The notes below the pieces were generated by a model that ran no database searches, was not told the DNA's origin, and worked only from the letters and a program-made list of their open reading frames with translations. A program made the translations under genes and the position numbers. From Membranipora membranacea (Eukaryota; Bryozoa; Gymnolaemata; Cheilostomatida; Membraniporidae), in the NCBI GenBank assembly GCA_914767715.1, contig OU612066.1:23844283-23908282 (forward strand): DNA of 64,000 nt, read 5' to 3'. Below are positions 52,759 through 64,000 of the stretch, one piece after another (the stretch's first letter is position 1; every line of letters starts with the position of its first letter).

Positions 52759-55700
52759 TTATATTCTGCAGTTTGAATAAGGTCAATGGGGGCTCTAACT
52801 GGTCAGTGTTTCATATTATTCCGACAGACTTTGTATTTTTTCACGCTGCCGTATGACATGTTTTTTCAGTGCAAAAGTCAGCCTCGTTAAATCGGACGCT
52901 GACAGAGAACGGATAACTGCAGAGACAAACGGATTTCATATTTGAAACGAGCGAGAGTTGCTTCTGCTTTTGAGGTAAGTTTGAAGCAAATCTATTTTTT
53001 AATCCGAGCGAAAAAAAAGCATGATACCCACCCTTGGTATATTTTTCAATTTTTTAAGTCAGCGTTATTACCCCTCCAGCTTGTCTCAGGATCTTTATAT
53101 TCTGCAGTTTGAATAAGGTCAATGGGGGCTCTAACTGGTCAGTGTTTCATATTATTCCGACAGACTTTGTATTTTTTCACGCTGCCGTATGACATGTTTT
53201 TTCAGTGCAAAAGTCAGCCTCGTTAAATCGGACGCTGACAGAGAACGGATAACTGCAGAGACAAACGGATTTCATATTTGAAACGAGCGAGAGTTGCTTC
53301 TGCTTTTGAGGTAAGTTTGAAGCAAATCTATTTTTTAATCCGAGCGAAAAAAAAGCATGATACCCACCCTTGGTATATTTTTCAATTTTTTAAGTCAGCG
53401 TTATTACCCCTCCAGCTTGTCTCAGGATCTTTATATTCTGCAGTTTGAATAAGGTCAATGGGGGCTCTAACTGGTCAGTGTTTCATATTATTCCGACAGA
53501 CTTTGTATTTTTTCACGCTGCCGTATGACATGTTTTTTCAGTGCAAAAGTCAGCCTCGTTAAATCGGACGCTGACAGAGAACGGATAACTGCAGAGACAA
53601 ACGGATTTCATATTTGAAACGAGCGAGAGTTGCTTCTGCTTTTGAGGTAAGTTTGAAGCAAATCTATTTTTTAATCCGAGCGAAAAAAAAGCATGATACC
53701 CACCCTTGGTATATTTTTCAATTTTTTAAGTCAGCGTTATTACCCCTCAAGCTTGTCTCAGGATCTTTATATTCTGCAGTTTGAATAAGGTCAATGGGGG
53801 CTCTAACTGGTCAGTGTTTCATATTATTCCGACAGACTTTGTATTTTTTCACGCTGCCGTATGACATGTTTTTTCAGTGCAAAAGTCAGCCTCGTTAAAT
53901 CGGACGCTGACAGAGAACGGATAACTGCAGAGACAAACGGATTTCATATTTGAAACGAGCGAGAGTTGCTTCTGCTTTTGAGGTAAGTTTGAAGCAAATC
54001 TATTTTTTAATCCGAGCGAAAAAAAAGCATGATACCCACCCTTGGTATATTTTTCAATTTTTTAAGTCAGCGTTATTACCCCTCCAGCTTGTCTCAGGAT
54101 CTTTATATTCTGCAGTTTGAATAAGGTCAATGGGGGCTCTAACTGGTCAGTGTTTCATATTATTCCGACAGACTTTGTATTTTTTCACGCTGCCGTATGA
54201 CATGTTTTTTCAGTGCAAAAGTCAGCCTCGTTAAATCGGACGCTGACAGAGAACGGATAACTGCAGAGACAAACGGATTTCATATTTGAAACGAGCGAGA
54301 GTTGCTTCTGCTTTTGAGGTAAGTTTGAAGCAAATCTATTTTTTAATCCGAGCGAAAAAAAAGCATGATACCCACCCTTGGTATATTTTTCAATTTTTTA
54401 AGTCAGCGTTATTACCCCTCCAGCTTGTCTCAGGATCTTTATATTCTGCAGTTTGAATAAGGTCAATGGGGGCTCTAACTGGTCAGTGTTTCATATTATT
54501 CCGACAGACTTTGTATTTTTTCACGCTGCCGTATGACATGTTTTTTCAGTGCAAAAGTCAGCCTCGTTAAATCGGACGCTGACAGAGAACGGATAACTGC
54601 AGAGACAAACGGATTTCATATTTGAAACGAGCGAGAGTTGCTTCTGCTTTTGAGGTAAGTTTGAAGCAAATCTATTTTTTAATCCGAGCGAAAAAAAAGC
54701 ATGATACCCACCCTTGGTATATTTTTCAATTTTTTAAGTCAGCGTTATTACCCCTCCAGCTTGTCTCAGGATCTTTATATTCTGCAGTTTGAATAAGGTC
54801 AATGGGGGCTCTAACTGGTCAGTGTTTCATATTATTCCGACAGACTTTGTATTTTTTCACGCTGCCGTATGACATGTTTTTTCAGTGCAAAAGTCAGCCT
54901 CGTTAAATCGGACGCTGACAGAGAACGGATAACTGCAGAGACAAACGGATTTCATATTTGAAACGAGCGAGAGTTGCTTCTGCTTTTGAGGTAAGTTTGA
55001 AGCAAATCTATTTTTTAATCCGAGCGAAAAAAAAGCATGATACCCACCCTTGGTATATTTTTCAATTTTTTAAGTCAGCGTTATTACCCCTCAAGCTTGT
55101 CTCAGGATCTTTATATTCTGCAGTTTGAATAAGGTCAATGGGGGCTCTAACTGGTCAGTGTTTCATATTATTCCGACAGACTTTGTATTTTTTCACGCTG
55201 CCGTATGACATGTTTTTTCAGTGCAAAAGTCAGCCTCGTTAAATCGGACGCTGACAGAGAACGGATAACTGCAGAGACAAACGGATTTCATATTTGAAAC
55301 GAGCGAGAGTTGCTTCTGCTTTTGAGGTAAGTTTGAAGCAAATCTATTTTTTAATCCGAGCGAAAAAAAAGCATGATACCCACCCTTGGTATATTTTTCA
55401 ATTTTTTAAGTCAGCGTTATTACCCCTCCAGCTTGTCTCAGGATCTTTATATTCTGCAGTTTGAATAAGGTCAATGGGGGCTCTAACTGGTCAGTGTTTC
55501 ATATTATTCCGACAGACTTTGTATTTTTTCACGCTGCCGTATGACATGTTTTTTCAGTGCAAAAGTCAGCCTCGTTAAATCGGACGCTGACAGAGAACGG
55601 ATAACTGCAGAGACAAACGGATTTCATATTTGAAACGAGCGAGAGTTGCTTCTGCTTTTGAGGTAAGTTTGAAGCAAATCTATTTTTTAATCCGAGCGAA

Positions 55701-58700
55701 AAAAAAGCATGATACCCACCCTTGGTATATTTTTCAATTTTTTAAGTCAGCGTTATTACCCCTCCAGCTTGTCTCAGGATCTTTATATTCTGCAGTTTGA
55801 ATAAGGTCAATGGGGGCTCTAACTGGTCAGTGTTTCATATTATTCCGACAGACTTTGTATTTTTTCACGCTGCCGTATGACATGTTTTTTCAGTGCAAAA
55901 GTCAGCCTCGTTAAATCGGACGCTGACAGAGAACGGATAACTGCAGAGACAAACGGATTTCATATTTGAAACGAGCGAGAGTTGCTTCTGCTTTTGAGGT
56001 AAGTTTGAAGCAAATCTATTTTTTAATCCGAGCGAAAAAAAAGCATGATACCCACCCTTGGTATATTTTTCAATTTTTTAAGTCAGCGTTATTACCCCTC
56101 CAGCTTGTCTCAGGATCTTTATATTCTGCAGTTTGAATAAGGTCAATGGGGGCTCTAACTGGTCAGTGTTTCATATTATTCCGACAGACTTTGTATTTTT
56201 TCACGCTGCCGTATGACATGTTTTTTCAGTGCAAAAGTCAGCCTCGTTAAATCGGACGCTGACAGAGAACGGATAACTGCAGAGACAAACGGATTTCATA
56301 TTTGAAACGAGCGAGAGTTGCTTCTGCTTTTGAGGTAAGTTTGAAGCAAATCTATTTTTTAATCCGAGCGAAAAAAAAGCATGATACCCACCCTTGGTAT
56401 ATTTTTCAATTTTTTAAGTCAGCGTTATTACCCCTCCAGCTTGTCTCAGGATCTTTATATTCTGCAGTTTGAATAAGGTCAATGGGGGCTCTAACTGGTC
56501 AGTGTTTCATATTATTCCGACAGACTTTGTATTTTTTCACGCTGCCGTATGACATGTTTTTTCAGTGCAAAAGTCAGCCTCGTTAAATCGGACGCTGACA
56601 GAGAACGGATAACTGCAGAGACAAACGGATTTCATATTTGAAACGAGCGAGAGTTGCTTCTGCTTTTGAGGTAAGTTTGAAGCAAATCTATTTTTTAATC
56701 CGAGCGAAAAAAAAGCATGATACCCACCCTTGGTATATTTTTCAATTTTTTAAGTCAGCGTTATTACCCCTCAAGCTTGTCTCAGGATCTTTATAGTCTG
56801 CAGTTTGAATAAGGTCAATGGGGGCTCTAACTGGTCAGTGTTTCATATTATTCCGACAGACTTTGTATTTTTTCACGCTGCCGTATGACATGTTTTTTCA
56901 GTGCAAAAGTCAGCCTCGTTAAATCGGACGCTGACAGAGAACGGATAACTGCAGAGACAAACGGATTTCATATTTGAAACGAGCGAGAGTTGCTTCTGCT
57001 TTTGAGGTAAGTTTGAAGCAAATCTATTTTTTAATCCGAGCGAAAAAAAAGCATGATACCCACCCTTGGTATATTTTTCAATTTTTTAAGTCAGCGTTAT
57101 TACCCCTCCAGCTTGTCTCAGGATCTTTATATTCTGCAGTTTGAATAAGGTCAATGGGGGCTCTAACTGGTCAGTGTTTCATATTATTCCGACAGACTTT
57201 GTATTTTTTCACGCTGCCGTATGACATGTTTTTTCAGTGCAAAAGTCAGCCTCGTTAAATCGGACGCTGACAGAGAACGGATAACTGCAGAGACAAACGG
57301 ATTTCATATTTGAAACGAGCGAGAGTTGCTTCTGCTTTTGAGGTAAGTTTGAAGCAAATCTATTTTTTAATCCGAGCGAAAAAAAAGCATGATACCCACC
57401 CTTGGTATATTTTTCAATTTTTTAAGTCAGCGTTATTACCCCTCCAGCTTGTCTCAGGATCTTTATATTCTGCAGTTTGAATAAGGTCAATGGGGGCTCT
57501 AACTGGTCAGTGTTTCATATTATTCCGACAGACTTTGTATTTTTTCACGCTGCCGTATGACATGTTTTTTCAGTGCAAAAGTCAGCCTCGTTAAATCGGA
57601 CGCTGACAGAGAACGGATAACTGCAGAGACAAACGGATTTCATATTTGAAACGAGCGAGAGTTGCTTCTGCTTTTGAGGTAAGTTTGAAGCAAATCTATT
57701 TTTTAATCCGAGCGAAAAAAAAGCATGATACCCACCCTTGGTATTTTTTTCAATTTTTTAAGTCAGCGTTATTACCCCTCCAGCTTGTCTCAGGATCTTT
57801 ATATTCTGCAGTTTGAATAAGGTCAATGGGGGCTCTAACTGGTCAGTGTTTCATATTATTCCGACAGACTTTGTATTTTTTCACGCTGCCGTATGACATG
57901 TTTTTTCAGTGCAAAAGTCAGCCTCGTTAAATCGGACGCTGACAGAGAACGGATAACTGCAGAGACAAACGGATTTCATATTTGAAACGAGCGAGAGTTG
58001 CTTCTGCTTTTGAGGTAAGTTTGAAGCAAATCTATTTTTTAATCCGAGCGAAAAAAAAGCATGATACCCACCCTTGGTATATTTTTCAATTTTTTAAGTC
58101 AGCGTTATTACCCCTCCAGCTTGTCTCAGGATCTTTATATTCTGCAGTTTGAATAAGGTCAATGGGGGCTCTAACTGGTCAGTGTTTCATATTATTCCGA
58201 CAGACTTTGTATTTTTTCACGCTGCCGTATGACATGTTTTTTCAGTGCAAAAGTCAGCCTCGTTAAATCGGACGCTGACAGAGAACGGATAACTGCAGAG
58301 ACAAACGGATTTCATATTTGAAACGAGCGAGAGTTGCTTCTGCTTTTGAGGTAAGTTTGAAGCAAATCTATTTTTTAATCCGAGCGAAAAAAAAGCATGA
58401 TACCCACCCTTGGTATATTTTTCAATTTTTTAAGTCAGCGTTATTACCCCTCCAGCTTGTCTCAGGATCTTTATATTCTGCAGTTTGAATAAGGTCAATG
58501 GGGGCTCTAACTGGTCAGTGTTTCATATTATTCCGACAGACTTTGTATTTTTTCACGCTGCCGTATGACATGTTTTTTCAGTGCAAAAGTCAGCCTCGTT
58601 AAATCGGACGCTGACAGAGAACGGATAACTGCAGAGACAAACGGATTTCATATTTGAAACGAGCGAGAGTTGCTTCTGCTTTTGAGGTAAGTTTGAAGCA

Positions 58701-61700
58701 AATCTATTTTTTAATCCGAGCGAAAAAAAAGCATGATACCCACCCTTGGTATATTTTTCAATTTTTTAAGTCAGCGTTATTACCCCTCCAGCTTGTCTCA
58801 GGATCTTTATATTCTGCAGTTTGAATAAGGTCAATGGGGGCTCTAACTGGTCAGTGTTTCATATTATTCCGACAGACTTTGTATTTTTTCACGCTGCCGT
58901 ATGACATGTTTTTTCAGTGCAAAAGTCAGCCTCGTTAAATCGGACGCTGACAGAGAACGGATAACTGCAGAGACAAACGGATTTCATATTTGAAACGAGC
59001 GAGAGTTGCTTCTGCTTTTGAGGTAAGTTTGAAGCAAATCTATTTTTTAATCCGAGCGAAAAAAAAGCATGATACCCACCCTTGGTATATTTTTCAATTT
59101 TTTAAGTCAGCGTTATTACCCCTCCAGCTTGTCTCAGGATCTTTATATTCTGCAGTTTGAATAAGGTCAATGGGGGCTCTAACTGGTCAGTGTTTCATAT
59201 TATTCCGACAGACTTTGTATTTTTTCACGCTGCCGTATGACATGTTTTTTCAGTGCAAAAGTCAGCCTCGTTAAATCGGACGCTGACAGAGAACGGATAA
59301 CTGCAGAGACAAACGGATTTCATATTTGAAACGAGCGAGAGTTGCTTCTGCTTTTGAGGTAAGTTTGAAGCAAATCTATTTTTTAATCCGAGCGAAAAAA
59401 AAGCATGATACCCACCCTTGGTATATTTTTCAATTTTTTAAGTCAGCGTTATTACCCCTCCAGCTTGTCTCAGGATCTTTATATTCTGCAGTTTGAATAA
59501 GGTCAATGGGGGCTCTAACTGGTCAGTGTTTCATATTATTCCGACAGACTTTGTATTTTTTCACGCTGCCGTATGACATGTTTTTTCAGTGCAAAAGTCA
59601 GCCTCGTTAAATCGGACGCTGACAGAGAACGGATAACTGCAGAGACAAACGGATTTCATATTTGAAACGAGCGAGAGTTGCTTCTGCTTTTGAGGTAAGT
59701 TTGAAGCAAATCTATTTTTTAATCCGAGCGAAAAAAAAGCATGATACCCACCCTTGGTATATTTTTCAATTTTTTAAGTCAGCGTTATTACCCCTCCAGC
59801 TTGTCTCAGGATCTTTATATTCTGCAGTTTGAATAAGGTCAATGGGGGCTCTAACTGGTCAGTGTTTCATATTATTCCGACAGACTTTGTATTTTTTCAC
59901 GCTGCCGTATGACATGTTTTTTCAGTGCAAAAGTCAGCCTCGTTAAATCGGACGCTGACAGAGAACGGATAACTGCAGAGACAAACGGATTTCATATTTG
60001 AAACGAGCGAGAGTTGCTTCTGCTTTTGAGGTAAGTTTGAAGCAAATCTATTTTTTAATCCGAGCGAAAAAAAAGCATGATACCCACCCTTGGTATATTT
60101 TTCAATTTTTTAAGTCAGCGTTATTACCCCTCAAGCTTGTCTCAGGATCTTTATATTCTGCAGTTTGAATAAGGTCAATGGGGGCTCTAACTGGTCAGTG
60201 TTTCATATTATTCCGACAGACTTTGTATTTTTTCACGCTGCCGTATGACATGTTTTTTCAGTGCAAAAGTCAGCCTCGTTAAATCGGACGCTGACAGAGA
60301 ACGGATAACTGCAGAGACAAACGGATTTCATATTTGAAACGAGCGAGAGTTGCTTCTGCTTTTGAGGTAAGTTTGAAGCAAATCTATTTTTTAATCCGAG
60401 CGAAAAAAAAGCATGATACCCACCCTTGGTATATTTTTCAATTTTTTAAGTCAGCGTTATTACCCCTCCAGCTTGTCTCAGGATCTTTATATTCTGCAGT
60501 TTGAATAAGGTCAATGGGGGCTCTAACTGGTCAGTGTTTCATATTATTCCGACAGACTTTGTATTTTTTCACGCTGCCGTATGACATGTTTTTTCAGTGC
60601 AAAAGTCAGCCTCGTTAAATCGGACGCTGACAGAGAACGGATAACTGCAGAGACAAACGGATTTCATATTTGAAACGAGCGAGAGTTGCTTCTGCTTTTG
60701 AGGTAAGTTTGAAGCAAATCTATTTTTTAATCCGAGCGAAAAAAAAGCATGATACCCACCCTTGGTATATTTTTCAATTTTTTAAGTCAGCGTTATTACC
60801 CCTCCAGCTTGTCTCAGGATCTTTATATTCTGCAGTTTGAATAAGGTCAATGGGGGCTCTAACTGGTCAGTGTTTCATATTATTCCGACAGACTTTGTAT
60901 TTTTTCACGCTGCCGTATGACATGTTTTTTCAGTGCAAAAGTCAGCTTCGTTAAATCGGACGCTGACAGAGAACGGATAACTGCAGAGACAAACGGATTT
61001 CATATTTGAAACGAGCGAGAGTTGCTTCTGCTTTTGAGGTAAGTTTGAAGCAAATCTATTTTTTAATCCGAGCGAAAAAAAAGCATGATACCCACCCTTG
61101 GTATATTTTTCAATTTTTTAAGTCAGCGTTATTACCCCTCCAGCTTGTCTCAGGATCTTTATATTCTGCAGTTTGAATAAGGTCAATGGGGGCTCTAACT
61201 GGTCAGTGTTTCATATTATTCCGACAGACTTTGTATTTTTTCACGCTGCCGTATGACATGTTTTTTCAGTGCAAAAGTCAGCCTCGTTAAATCGGACGCT
61301 GACAGAGAACGGATAACTGCAGAGACAAACGGATTTCATATTTGAAACGAGCGAGAGTTGCTTCTGCTTTTGAGGTAAGTTTGAAGCAAATCTATTTTTT
61401 AATCCGAGCGAAAAAAAAGCATGATACCCACCCTTGGTATATTTTTCAATTTTTTAAGTCAGCGTTATTACCCCTCCAGCTTGTCTCAGGATCTTTATAT
61501 TCTGCAGTTTGAATAAGGTCAATGGGGGCTCTAACTGGTCAGTGTTTCATATTATTCCGACAGACTTTGTATTTTTTCACGCTGCCGTATGACATGTTTT
61601 TTCAGTGCAAAAGTCAGCCTCGTTAAATCGGACGCTGACAGAGAACGGATAACTGCAGAGACAAACGGATTTCATATTTGAAACGAGCGAGAGTTGCTTC

Positions 61701-64000
61701 TGCTTTTGAGGTAAGTTTGAAGCAAATCTATTTTTTAATCCGAGCGAAAAAAAAGCATGATACCCACCCTTGGTATATTTTTCAATTTTTTAAGTCAGCG
61801 TTATTACCCCTCCAGCTTGTCTCAGGATCTTTATATTCTGCAGTTTGAATAAGGTCAATGGGGGCTCTAACTGGTCAGTGTTTCATATTATTCCGACAGA
61901 CTTTGTATTTTTTCACGCTGCCGTATGACATGTTTTTTCAGTGCAAAAGTCAGCCTCGTTAAATCGGACGCTGACAGAGAACGGATAACTGCAGAGACAA
62001 ACGGATTTCATATTTGAAACGAGCGAGAGTTGCTTCTGCTTTTGAGGTAAGTTTGAAGCAAATCTATTTTTTAATCCGAGCGAAAAAAAAGCATGATACC
62101 CACCCTTGGTATATTTTTCAATTTTTTAAGTCAGCGTTATTACCCCTCAAGCTTGTCTCAGGATCTTTATATTCTGCAGTTTGAATAAGGTCAATGGGGG
62201 CTCTAACTGGTCAGTGTTTCATATTATTCCGACAGACTTTGTATTTTTTCACGCTGCCGTATGACATGTTTTTTCAGTGCAAAAGTCAGCCTCGTTAAAT
62301 CGGACGCTGACAGAGAACGGATAACTGCAGAGACAAACGGATTTCATATTTGAAACGAGCGAGAGTTGCTTCTGCTTTTGAGGTAAGTTTGAAGCAAATC
62401 TATTTTTTAATCCGAGCGAAAAAAAAGCATGATACCCACCCTTGGTATATTTTTCAATTTTTTAAGTCAGCGTTATTACCCCTCCAGCTTGTCTCAGGAT
62501 CTTTATATTCTGCAGTTTGAATAAGGTCAATGGGGGCTCTAACTGGTCAGTGTTTCATATTATTCCGACAGACTTTGTATTTTTTCACGCTGCCGTATGA
62601 CATGTTTTTTCAGTGCAAAAGTCAGCCTCGTTAAATCGGACGCTGACAGAGAACGGATAACTGCAGAGACAAACGGATTTCATATTTGAAACGAGCGAGA
62701 GTTGCTTCTGCTTTTGAGGTAAGTTTGAAGCAAATCTATTTTTTAATCCGAGCGAAAAAAAAGCATGATACCCACCCTTGGTATATTTTTCAATTTTTTA
62801 AGTCAGCGTTATTACCCCTCCAGCTTGTCTCAGGATCTTTATATTCTGCAGTTTGAATAAGGTCAATGGGGGCTCTAACTGGTCAGTGTTTCATATTATT
62901 CCGACAGACTTTGTATTTTTTCACGCTGCCGTATGACATGTTTTTTCAGTGCAAAAGTCAGCCTCGTTAAATCGGACGCTGACAGAGAACGGATAACTGC
63001 AGAGACAAACGGATTTCATATTTGAAACGAGCGAGAGTTGCTTCTGCTTTTGAGGTAAGTTTGAAGCAAATCTATTTTTTAATCCGAGCGAAAAAAAAGC
63101 ATGATACCCACCCTTGGTATATTTTTCAATTTTTTAAGTCAGCGTTATTACCCCTCCAGCTTGTCTCAGGATCTTTATATTCTGCAGTTTGAATAAGGTC
63201 AATGGGGGCTCTAACTGGTCAGTGTTTCATATTATTCCGACAGACTTTGTATTTTTTCACGCTGCCGTATGACATGTTTTTTCAGTGCAAAAGTCAGCCT
63301 CGTTAAATCGGACGCTGACAGAGAACGGATAACTGCAGAGACAAACGGATTTCATATTTGAAACGAGCGAGAGTTGCTTCTGCTTTTGAGGTAAGTTTGA
63401 AGCAAATCTATTTTTTAATCCGAGCGAAAAAAAAGCATGATACCCACCCTTGGTATATTTTTCAATTTTTTAAGTCAGCGTTATTACCCCTCCAGCTTGT
63501 CTCAGGATCTTTATATTCTGCAGTTTGAATAAGGTCAATGGGGGCTCTAACTGGTCAGTGTTTCATATTATTCCGACAGACTTTGTATTTTTTCACGCTG
63601 CCGTATGACATGTTTTTTCAGTGCAAAAGTCAGCCTCGTTAAATCGGACGCTGACAGAGAACGGATAACTGCAGAGACAAACGGATTTCATATTTGAAAC
63701 GAGCGAGAGTTGCTTCTGCTTTTGAGGTAAGTTTGAAGCAAATCTATTTTTTAATCCGAGCGAAAAAAAAGCATGATACCCACCCTTGGTATATTTTTCA
63801 ATTTTTTAAGTCAGCGTTATTACCCCTCCAGCTTGTCTCAGGATCTTTATATTCTGCAGTTTGAATAAGGTCAATGGGGGCTCTAACTGGTCAGTGTTTC
63901 ATATTATTCCGACAGACTTTGTATTTTTTCACGCTGCCGTATGACATGTTTTTTCAGTGCAAAAGTCAGCCTCGTTAAATCGGACGCTGACAGAGAACGG
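52759..64000 (+). repeat. Near-invariant segment of the array (u158-u191)
   Basis: In about 11.2 kb I found only three substitutions: 56796 (t to g), 57745 (a to t) and 60947 (c to t). Five HindIII-state monomers also occur here (u160, u164, u169, u179, u185). No length variants occur. Variant density is several times lower than in the rest of the window, which suggests more recent amplification or stronger homogenisation here. The segment continues past the window end. Confidence 0.8.
63847..64000 (+). repeat. Partial monomer at the window edge (u191, first 154 bp)
   Basis: The last 154 bases match monomer positions 1-154 with no difference that I can see. The cut is the window boundary, not the end of the array. 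Confidence 0.95.

Larger units (their letters stand above)
1..64000 (+). repeat. Satellite DNA array, 336-bp monomer, about 190.5 head-to-tail copies
   Basis: The phrase TTATATTCTGCAGTTTGAAT begins at base 1 and recurs every 336 bp, for example at 337, 1681 and 3361, through to 63847. The period is exact apart from ten one-base length changes: +1 in monomers u15, u32, u45, u60, u65, u103, u131 and u141, and -1 in u126 and u153. All ten lie in an A8 or T6 run, and they account exactly for u191 starting at 63847. Every copy is on the same strand, and no copy is interrupted by other sequence. By eye, deviation from consensus is about 0.14%, excluding the common HindIII-site polymorphism. The whole 64 kb is accounted for by this array, so there are no separate intergenic stretches and no genes to list. 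Such homogeneity is typical of eukaryotic satellites maintained by unequal exchange and gene conversion. I do not recognise the family, so the chromosomal role (centromere, pericentromere, sex or B chromosome) is inference. Confidence 0.98.

Noticed and set aside
1-64000. CRISPR array
   Set aside because: The 336-bp units abut directly with no unique spacers; unit length and identity are those of satellite DNA.

Overview
The window is one uninterrupted tandem satellite array. A 336-bp monomer is repeated head to tail about 190.5 times: 190 complete monomers (u1 starts at base 1, u190 ends at 63846) plus the first 154 bp of u191. All copies have the same orientation. I see no unique flank, no inserted transposon, no inversion and no RNA gene, and nothing I would call a protein-coding gene. 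Both ends of the window fall inside the array, so its real length is greater than 64 kb.

The organism is almost certainly a eukaryote, and the locus looks like constitutive heterochromatin (centromeric, pericentromeric, sex-chromosome or B-chromosome satellite). I do not recognise the family. My hand count of the monomer gives 64 C and 68 G (39.3% GC) and 13 CpG against about 13 expected. CpG is therefore not depleted, which fits a genome or locus with little long-term CpG methylation (many invertebrates) better than a typical vertebrate. This is inference only.

The monomers are extremely alike. Reading by eye I found roughly 90 deviations from consensus in 64 kb (about 0.14%), plus one common two-state site at monomer position 319. 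There c becomes a, which turns CAGCTT into a HindIII site, AAGCTT, in 43 of 190 monomers. Using that site and the rare variants as markers, higher-order structure appears: (i) about 6.4-25.2 kb is a tandem duplication of a 28-monomer block (9.41 kb per copy) sharing 20 markers; (ii) 23.2-30.6 kb is a tandem duplication of an 11-monomer block (3.70 kb) overlapping the right end of the first; (iii) 45.0-51.1 kb is a tandem duplication of a 9-monomer block (3.02 kb); (iv) 52.8-64.0 kb is almost invariant. The 28-mer copies differ at only about 7 positions, so that event is very recent.

Each monomer also holds, on the + strand, a consensus-like 3' splice site (T6-CAG at 103-111) followed 105 nt later by a consensus 5' splice site (GAG|GTAAGT at 214-222). 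The pair is preserved in essentially every copy. It is the only gene-like signal I see, and it may be chance. The unit also has a few short dyads, several A/T tracts and two PstI sites. The short open frames that exist are all TTG-started by-products of single variants and are not annotated as genes.
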